A stretch of 62,141 nt of DNA from Parafrankia elaeagni (lineage in GTDB: Bacteria > Actinomycetota > Actinomycetes > Frankiales > Frankiaceae): the NCBI RefSeq assembly GCF_000374165.1, contig NZ_KB893718.1, forward strand, positions 59,549 to 121,689, read 5' to 3'. Below the pieces are notes generated by a model, which was not told the DNA's origin, searched no databases, and worked only from the letters and a program-made list of their open reading frames with translations. A program made the position numbers and the translations under genes. Shown in pieces: positions 56,931 through 62,141 of the stretch. Numbering within the stretch: position 1 is the stretch's first letter; each line of letters begins with the position of its first letter.

Positions 56931-58484
56931 TTGAGCGGGCGACCGGGGGGGCCACGAGATCCGGAGCGGCGTTCCAGAACGCTCCCGTTCGATCTCCGTG
57001 CCGGAGGCCGGCCGCAACGCAGCGCCTCATCCCAGCTCTACAGAGTCGCTCTGTCATTCCTGTCGGTTCTGGTCTTCGTCGTCACCGCGGGTGGCTGGGC
57101 GGTCTACAGGTACACCGACGGGGGGATCGACCGGGCCACCCTCGACCTCGGCGACGACCGCCCGGACGAGACCGAAGGCGCCACGAACTTCCTGCTCGTC
57201 GGCACCGACAGCCGTGCGGGCCTCGAAGGGCAACGTTCGGACACCACGATCCTCGCCCACTTCAGCGAGGACGAGACGGTGACCATGGTGTCCATCCCGC
57301 GCGACACCTACGTCACGATCCCGTCCTACACCGACGCCGACGGGCGCGAGCACAAGGCGCACAAGGCGAAGTTCAACTCGGCGATCTCCGACGGTGGCCC
57401 GTCCCTGCTGGTCCGGACCATCGAGTCGCTCACCAACATGCGTATCGACCACTACGTGTCGATGGACCTCGCGGGCTTCAAAGAGATCACCGACGCCATC
57501 GGTGGCGTGGACGTCTGTGTCCTTCCGTCGGACTTCAAGGAGTACGTCGCCGAAAACGGGCGGAACAGCCGCAACACCAACGACCCGATGAGCGGCTTCG
57601 TCGGCGGCCCCGGCCAGGTACACGTCAACGGCGAACAGGCCCTCGCCTTCGTCCGGCAGCGCCACGGCCTGCCCGCCGGCGACATCGACCGCATCCACCG
57701 CCAGCAGCAGTTCATGGGCGCGGTCTTCCACAAGGTCGTCGGCGGCGGTGTGCTGACCAACCCGACGCAGCTCAAAAGCCTGCTGAGCACGGCGACGTCC
57801 GCGCTCACCCTCGACGACAACACCGACATCCTCGACCTGCGCAAGCTCGCGACCCGGCTGCAGGGCATCGCCTCCGGCGGCGTCAGCATGCAGGCCCTGC
57901 CGACCCACTCACCGGACCGCTCCGAAGGCGGCAACGACCGCGGCGAGATCCTGATCGGCGGCCAGCGGGTGTCCGTGCAGCTCTACAATCCCGCCGACCT
58001 GGAACGCATCATCGCCCCGCTCGGTGGCTCCACCGGTGAGCCCGCCCGGGCCGGCGGAGGCGCGGATGCCACCGAGGTCGCGGTGCAGGTCTTCAACGGC
58101 AGCGGAATCTCCGGGCTGGCCGCCGACGCGGTCGGTGAGCTCAGCGCCAAGGGCTTCCGCGCCACCAACGCGGGCAACGCCTCCACCAGCAACTACGTGA
58201 CCTCCCGGGTCCGCTACGGCACCGGCCTGGAGGCCGCGGCGGCGAGCCTGCAGGCCCTCGTGCCCGGCGCCCGGCTCGAAAGCGACCCCGGCATCGACGG
58301 GCTCCAGCTCATTCTCGGGACGTCCTTCGACGGCCTCGCCGACGTCGCCGTCAGCGCCCCCACGGAGGCGGCCCCCGCCACGACCGGTGGCGACCCCGCC
58401 CCCGGCGGCCCCGAGACCGCGGGTGCCGGGCCGGGCTCCGCCCCGCCCGAGACACCGCCCACCGCCCCGAACTGCACCTACTGA
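56931..58484 (+). CDS. LytR-CpsA-Psr (LCP) family ligase with LytR_C domain
   Basis: A 517-residue membrane protein that attaches polymers (arabinogalactan, teichoic acid, capsule) from a lipid carrier to peptidoglycan. One membrane segment lies near residues 45-62. The LCP domain follows (NFLLVGTDSRAG, RSDTTILAHF, VTMVSIPRDTYV, IDHYVSMDLAGFKEITDAIGG, ALAFVRQRH), and a C-terminal LytR_C domain starts near 380. The end is Pro/Ala/Thr-rich. TTG at 56931 follows GGAGGAGG; no better start codon is available. Confidence 0.92.
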   Translation: MSGRPGGPRDPERRSRTLPFDLRAGGRPQRSASSQLYRVALSFLSVLVFVVTAGGWAVYRYTDGGIDRATLDLGDDRPDETEGATNFLLVGTDSRAGLEGQRSDTTILAHFSEDETVTMVSIPRDTYVTIPSYTDADGREHKAHKAKFNSAISDGGPSLLVRTIESLTNMRIDHYVSMDLAGFKEITDAIGGVDVCVLPSDFKEYVAENGRNSRNTNDPMSGFVGGPGQVHVNGEQALAFVRQRHGLPAGDIDRIHRQQQFMGAVFHKVVGGGVLTNPTQLKSLLSTATSALTLDDNTDILDLRKLATRLQGIASGGVSMQALPTHSPDRSEGGNDRGEILIGGQRVSVQLYNPADLERIIAPLGGSTGEPARAGGGADATEVAVQVFNGSGISGLAADAVGELSAKGFRATNAGNASTSNYVTSRVRYGTGLEAAAASLQALVPGARLESDPGIDGLQLILGTSFDGLADVAVSAPTEAAPATTGGDPAPGGPETAGAGPGSAPPETPPTAPNCTY

Positions 58485-58504
58485 CCCGGCGGGCTGCCGC
58501 CGGG
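58485..58504. terminator. Hairpin after the LCP gene
   Basis: CCCGGCGG and CCGCCGGG pair perfectly around GCTG immediately after the stop codon. Four 9-bp ACTGCCGCC units follow at 58508-58542. Confidence 0.65.
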
Positions 58505-58572
58505 CCAACTGCCGCCACTGCCGCCACTGCCGCCACTGCCGGCTCAGGGCGGCTCAGCGGCTCTGCCGGGCC

Positions 58573-60669
58573 TCAGGGCTGGTCGTCGGCAAGGTGGCGT
58601 TGCAGGCTCACGTGGCGGAACTCCCACACCGCGCCGGCCTGGCGCAGTACGCCGCGGTCGTGGGCCTCCGTGAGGAAGGCGACGAGACACAGCGGCTGCT
58701 GACGGCGTGCGGCCAGCCACAGCCGGGTGACGACCAGCTGCGACCAGGCCCACCCCCACGACTCTCCCGCGCCGCCCGCGAGACAGACACCGAGCCCGGC
58801 CGCGAAGCCTCCCGCGAGCGCGAGTGCGCTCCCGGACCCGAAGCCGAAGCACAGCGTGGTCATGATCCCGCACGCCAACCCGACTGTCGACCCGAGCAGC
58901 AGTCCGCCGACGAGCCCGCTGTTCCGATCGTCGGCCAGCAGCCCGCGGGGACCAGAGACAGCGTGAACATCTGCGTCGGTGTCAAAGACGGGCCTGATCG
59001 CGAGCACGAAACCCAGCCCTCCCACGAGCCCGATCGCAGACCCTCCCAGAAGCCCGACGACGGGACCTTTCACGAGCCCGAGCAGGATTCCGTTCATCAC
59101 CCCGCTCAGGAGCCCGAGCAACAGCGCGAGCACAAGGTCCTCCCGCCGAGGACGCCGCAGGGTGAGCTGGCCTGGCCGGGAGTTTCCCGACCGGCACGAG
59201 AGCCCGGCCGCGAGTCCGGCGACGGGCCCGGTCGCAAGCCCGACCACGAGTCCGGCGACAGGCCCGACCACGACCCCGGCGGCGAGCCCGGTCACCAGCC
59301 CGATCACCAGCCCGTTCATGAGCCCGAGCGCAGTAAGCAGGCAGGAGCGGGGGACGGCTGCGGGCATCTCCCACCAGGCGAGTCCGGTGGTCTGCAGCCG
59401 GTGCTCCAGGTGCCGGGCCAGGAAGGCCAGGTAGCGGACGGCCTGCTCGGCGTTCCAGCGAGTGGGATGGTCGTGGTACGGCCGGTAGGCGCCGGCGACG
59501 AACCCGGCGAACAGATGCTGTTCGACGGCTTCCGGGGTGGGCAGGGCGATGAGGTCGGCGGGGTCGGGAAGGCCGCTGGTGGATTCGCGCGGGCGCGGGT
59601 TGTAGACGGCGCTGGCGAGACTGGCGGTCAGCGGCGTGGCGAGCGCTCGGGCGAGCGCCGATGTCGGGTCTGCCAGGGCGGCGAGGGCCGGCGCCCACCT
59701 GGTGGGACCGTCACGGCCGGCCCCGGCCAGCAGGTAGGCCCCGACCGCGACCGGCGTGAGGGGCCTGAGACGGACGGCGGCGGCGCCGTCAAGGTGGATC
59801 GGGTGCCGGTCGGGACCGGGATGCACGGCCGCCCTGAACTCCTCGGCGCGGCAGCTCAGGACAAGCCCGGTGTTGCTGCGCAGGCCGTCGTTGACAGCGG
59901 CCAGAGCCTGGTCTCTGCCACCCACCCGGATCTCGTCCAGGCCGTCGAGAACCGGCAGGATCAGCCCGGCGTCAAGGAGCGCGCCGGCACGCCTGCGACC
60001 GGTGGCTGTGTCGACGGCGGACAGACGGGGATACGTGCGCAGGATCTGGGCTTCCAGCCAGGCGTGGAGGCTCTGGTCGTCGGGCTTCCACGAAGCCATC
60101 GGAACCAGCAGCGGCACCGGCTCACCGGCTCCACGGCGGGCGAGGAGGTCCAGGACGAACCGCATCAACAGGACCGTCTTCCCGGCCCCGGGTTCGCCGA
60201 GCACCACCAGCCGCCCGCAGGGGCTGCGCTCGTAGGCCGTCAGCAACGCGCCATGGCCCGCGAGGTCACCCGGCCCGCTACCCGGGGCGGCGCAGGCAGG
60301 CCCGCCTCGTCCGCCCGCGGCCTGCGCGAGCAGCTCGGGCCAGGTGCGGACCAGGTCGGAGTCGGCGGCCTCCCAGAACACCTCGAGTGGCGGCCGGCCG
60401 ACCCCGCGACGGGTCGCCTCGGTGTCCCACTGGTCGCGGACCAGGTCGGCGAGCCGGTCGGCGACCTTCTCCACATCGAGGTCAGACGACCGGGTGGCCG
60501 TCCTGTCCGCGAGAAAGGCCGCGACCGCAGTCAGGACCCCGACCGCGACCAGCACCGCCGCCGCGGCTCCCTGGCCTCCCGCCCAGGCCACCGCCCCGGA
60601 CGCCACAGCCGCACCGCCGGCCACAGGCCAGATCGCCCGCGATGCTCTGCGCCCCCTGCTGACGCTCAT
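58573..60669 (-). CDS. Membrane NACHT NTPase with glycine-tetrad domain
   Basis: A 698-residue protein. It has two N-terminal membrane segments (~13-55), a NACHT-type NTPase (Walker A GEPGAGKT 158-165; Walker B LILPVLDGLDEI 236-247) and a helical region. A hydrophobic domain at ~448-634 is then built of G-L-x-x tetrads (for example GLVIGLVTGLAAG), a glycine-zipper-like membrane pattern. It ends with a motif (LCLVAFLTEAHDRGVLRQAG, FRHVSLQRHLAD) shared by a little-studied actinobacterial family. NACHT proteins act as sensors in bacterial immunity; membrane perforation is an attractive but unproven output. The start could be a TTG three codons earlier. Confidence 0.85.
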   Translation of the reverse strand: MSVSRGRRASRAIWPVAGGAAVASGAVAWAGGQGAAAAVLVAVGVLTAVAAFLADRTATRSSDLDVEKVADRLADLVRDQWDTEATRRGVGRPPLEVFWEAADSDLVRTWPELLAQAAGGRGGPACAAPGSGPGDLAGHGALLTAYERSPCGRLVVLGEPGAGKTVLLMRFVLDLLARRGAGEPVPLLVPMASWKPDDQSLHAWLEAQILRTYPRLSAVDTATGRRRAGALLDAGLILPVLDGLDEIRVGGRDQALAAVNDGLRSNTGLVLSCRAEEFRAAVHPGPDRHPIHLDGAAAVRLRPLTPVAVGAYLLAGAGRDGPTRWAPALAALADPTSALARALATPLTASLASAVYNPRPRESTSGLPDPADLIALPTPEAVEQHLFAGFVAGAYRPYHDHPTRWNAEQAVRYLAFLARHLEHRLQTTGLAWWEMPAAVPRSCLLTALGLMNGLVIGLVTGLAAGVVVGPVAGLVVGLATGPVAGLAAGLSCRSGNSRPGQLTLRRPRREDLVLALLLGLLSGVMNGILLGLVKGPVVGLLGGSAIGLVGGLGFVLAIRPVFDTDADVHAVSGPRGLLADDRNSGLVGGLLLGSTVGLACGIMTTLCFGFGSGSALALAGGFAAGLGVCLAGGAGESWGWAWSQLVVTRLWLAARRQQPLCLVAFLTEAHDRGVLRQAGAVWEFRHVSLQRHLADDQP

Positions 60670-60740
60670 GGTGAACAATCATCCACGTTGCGCGAACAGG
60701 TACATGCGATGGCGGGCGGAAAACACGGATCGATCTACAG

Positions 60741-60790
60741 CCCGAGTCAGGCCCGGGTCAGTCCGGGTCAGCCCGGGTCAGTCCGGCTCG
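60741..60790. repeat. Five 10-bp phased repeats
   Basis: Imperfect units of the form GYCCGGGTCA repeat with a 10-bp period, one helical turn, between the HxlR stop codon and the NACHT start. The HxlR stop codon is inside the array. Confidence 0.75.
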
Positions 60791-61254
60791 TCCGCCGCCT
60801 GGCTGGTCGAGCCGCGCGGCATACGCTGACGAGGGCTCAGTGCGGCCCAGCTCTCGGCCCACGCGGCCAACGGCTCCACCACGCCCAGAAGCCGACGGCC
60901 GTGGCTCGTCAGCCGGTACTCGCCGACCTCGTCAACCTCCACCAGGCCGGCTTCGCGGAGCTCACGCACCCGCTGCGAGAGCTGCGACTGCGGGGCGCCG
61001 ACCTTCGCGGCCAGGGCACGGAAGGACGACGACCCGCCGCGAAGACACCAGAAGATCCCCAGCGTGTGCCGCCGACCGAGCAGGTCAACAATCGCGAGCA
61101 GGTGTCCCGGCGCCGCCGGGGGGCCTGCCGAGCCTGAGCCCTGCTGGCCGCCTGGAGCGCCGCCCGGACGGGCGGAGGGGCGGGCGGACGGGCGCGCGCC
61201 ACCCGCCCGGCTCCCGGCGGAGCGGCGCCGCCCCCCGTCAGCGTGCGCCGGCAT
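60778..61254 (-). CDS. HxlR-type winged-helix regulator
   Basis: A 158-residue regulator. A Gly/Ala/Arg/Pro-rich N-terminal 48 residues precede a winged helix: LLGRRHTLGIFWCLRGGSS, RALAAKVGAPQSQLSQRVREL, REAGLVEVDEVGEYRLTSHGRRL. This is the HxlR/ArsR-like pattern, although the usual HxlR N-terminal Cys is absent. It lies upstream of the NACHT gene on the same strand and could control it. Confidence 0.75.
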   Translation of the reverse strand: MPAHADGGRRRSAGSRAGGARPSARPSARPGGAPGGQQGSGSAGPPAAPGHLLAIVDLLGRRHTLGIFWCLRGGSSSFRALAAKVGAPQSQLSQRVRELREAGLVEVDEVGEYRLTSHGRRLLGVVEPLAAWAESWAALSPRQRMPRGSTSQAADEPD

Positions 61255-61290
61255 AGCCCAGCCGGGCGGGAACGCGACCTGCCATGGTGA

Positions 61291-61575
61291 TCAGTACGCC
61301 CGTACTCCCACCCCGTTGGACGAGTGCGCACCGTGCGGTGACGAGATCGACACGCCCTCACCGTCGACGTCGGACGAGCCTCCCAGCATCGTGCGCACAC
61401 GCTGGACCAGCGTCCCGGCCTGCGCTGACACCACGCCGGCGACGGTCTGGACCTCGGGGCGCTCGCGTACCTCCCGCGCCTGGCGCATGATCGCGTCATA
61501 GTGCTCGCGACCCGCGCGGGCACCGAGGACGTATCCGATGCCGAGGGCAATGACCACACTGGGCCTGATGCGCAT
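61291..61575 (-). CDS. YtxH-like small membrane protein
   Basis: A 94-residue protein. An N-terminal hydrophobic helix with glycines (SVVIALGIGYVLGARAGREHY) is followed by a helix (DAIMRQAREVRERPEVQTVAG) and a polar tail. This pattern is common in actinobacteria and labelled YtxH-like. The ATG at 61575 follows GGGAGGA. Confidence 0.75.
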   Translation of the reverse strand: MRIRPSVVIALGIGYVLGARAGREHYDAIMRQAREVRERPEVQTVAGVVSAQAGTLVQRVRTMLGGSSDVDGEGVSISSPHGAHSSNGVGVRAY

Positions 61576-61686
61576 GCTTCCTCCCGGGGGCAGGACCGGG
61601 CGGGCGCGGCCTCCACCGCTGGCGCTCCGGCGTCTCACTGGTTTGTTTACTACCCCACCGGCAACCTCCGCTGAACCTCAGGTAGG

Positions 61687-61699
61687 CTGACGACGTCAG
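61687..61699. promoter_or_regulatory. Palindrome upstream of tRNA-Asn
   Basis: CTGACG-A-CGTCAG is a perfect 6-bp dyad between the YtxH-like and tRNA genes. Role unknown; it may belong to either promoter. Confidence 0.35.
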
Positions 61700-61803
61700 A
61701 CCGATCCGGGCTGCCGGCCACTGAGGCCTGAGCAGACCTCTAGGTTCTGCGCAGCACCCGAGCGCTGGGTGGGGCCGGATCCGGGCCTGACAGCACAGAA
61801 CGG

Positions 61804-61876
61804 TCCCGCGTAGCTCAATTGGCAGAGCAGCCGGCTGTTAACCGGCAGGTTAGAGGTTCGAGTCCTCTCGCGGGAG
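61804..61876 (+). tRNA. tRNA-Asn (anticodon GTT)
   Basis: A 73-nt cloverleaf. It has a seven-pair acceptor stem TCCCGCG/CGCGGGA, a D stem GCTC/GAGC, an anticodon stem GCCGG/CCGGC with loop CTGTTAA (anticodon GTT, 61837-61839), a T stem AGAGG/CCTCT with TTCGAGT, and discriminator G. The CCA end is not encoded. The DNA downstream is unusually AT-rich. Confidence 0.97.
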
Positions 61877-61906
61877 CATGTTTGCCCAGCTCAGGGGCCA
61901 TCTCAG

Positions 61907-61968
61907 CAAGATCCTAAAAATCTTGAAATGAAGATCGACCCAACTTTACCCCCATGATTCTTTGGGTC
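61907..61968. terminator. Hairpins after tRNA-Asn
   Basis: CAAGAT-CCTAAAA-ATCTTG (61907-61925) and GACCCAA/TTGGGTC (61937-61943 with 61962-61968) form two small stems in an AT-rich 90-bp stretch. They may end the tRNA transcript. Confidence 0.5.
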
Positions 61969-62042
61969 ACCCCACGCGACCTGCTGGCGCCCGCGCGATG
62001 GCAAGCTGCGACGGCGAACGCGGCCAAGCCGAGGTCGATGTG

Positions 62043-62141
62043 ATGGATGTACCCCTGCCGGGCGGTCCGGTGAACACTGTCGTCCGCAGCGGCGCCACGG
62101 TGCGCAGACCCCTGCCGCACCGCGCCGGCTTCGTGCACGAG
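62043..62141 (+). CDS. Phosphotransferase-family protein, N-terminal fragment at the window edge
   Basis: ATG 62043 opens a frame that runs off the window after 33 codons. LPGGPVNTVVRSGATVRRP resembles the N-terminus of aminoglycoside/choline-kinase-like phosphotransferases of actinobacteria. GAGG lies just upstream. The rest of the gene, including the catalytic Asp motif, is outside the window, so function cannot be confirmed. Confidence 0.6.
   Translation, partial: MDVPLPGGPVNTVVRSGATVRRPLPHRAGFVHE

Noticed and set aside
61804-62141. An integration (att) site at tRNA-Asn
   Set aside because: No integrase and no repeat of the tRNA 3' end is present in the window, so only AT richness supports it.

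Overview
This window looks like a piece of a very high-GC actinobacterial chromosome. Nearly every third codon position is G or C, GTG starts are frequent, and many neighbouring genes overlap by 4 bp (GTGA/ATGA). Actinomycete-type families occur throughout: an XRE/DUF5753 regulator with a DUF397 partner, a PucR-type fatty-acid regulator, SoxR of the actinobacterial kind, LCP and DUF4012 proteins, a TerD-type protein and a NACHT NTPase. Frankiales (Frankia-like) is my best guess. That is an inference from gene content, not a proven assignment. No rRNA, CRISPR array, transposase or integrase is visible. One tRNA gene (tRNA-Asn) lies near the right end.

Layout, left to right. At 84-7052 (minus strand) is a fatty-acid synthesis block in transcription order: PucR/FasR-type regulator, fabD, fabH, acpP, fabF, then an acyl-CoA carboxylase beta subunit behind a hairpin terminator. 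Directly upstream on the same strand (7074-11140) are a CapD/FlaA1-type nucleotide-sugar enzyme, a NeuD-like acyltransferase, a tyrosine-phosphatase-like protein and a lytic-transglycosylase lipoprotein, all overlapping or nearly touching. Divergent from them (11257-16506) are a Wzz/BY-kinase, a DUF4012 protein and an LPFTG sortase substrate with an Asp/Lys-rich segment. Together these form an envelope or exopolysaccharide locus. At 16764-22924 are a D-amino-acid dehydrogenase-like oxidoreductase, the sdhCAB operon and a divergent LysR regulator with a T-N11-A operator between them. At 23612-26408 are a roadblock-like protein, an amidohydrolase and a TerD-CAP fusion. At 26666-32008 is a branched-chain-amino-acid-type ABC transporter in which both permeases and the first ATPase are one polypeptide, with a separate second ATPase and a convergent binding lipoprotein. 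At 32299-33621 are soxR and an FMN reductase. At 33726-42827 are a PhoX-like protein, galT, a PHB-depolymerase-like esterase, the hrpA helicase and a DUF1772 protein.

From 43 to 52 kb the region is looser and more accessory in character. It holds an XRE/DUF397 pair split by 1.6 kb without a recognisable gene, three poorly known proteins, an orphan ParA with a SAP-like partner, an SCP2 protein and a small HTH protein. From 52.5 kb to the end are an ABC exporter under a SoxR-box-like promoter, PhoD phosphatase, an LCP ligase, a membrane NACHT NTPase with a glycine-tetrad domain, an HxlR regulator, a YtxH-like protein, tRNA-Asn and the start of a phosphotransferase gene.

The most interesting signals are the following. 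First, there may be a SoxR regulon inside the window: the soxR promoter and the exporter promoter 19 kb away share a 12-mer, and both place a start codon exactly 6 nt after the -10. Second, the NACHT protein carries a glycine-zipper membrane domain. Third, there are unusual fusions (LivH-LivM-LivG, TerD-CAP). Fourth, there is a perfect Crp-type palindrome. Fifth, several terminators contain the gene's own stop codon in the stem.
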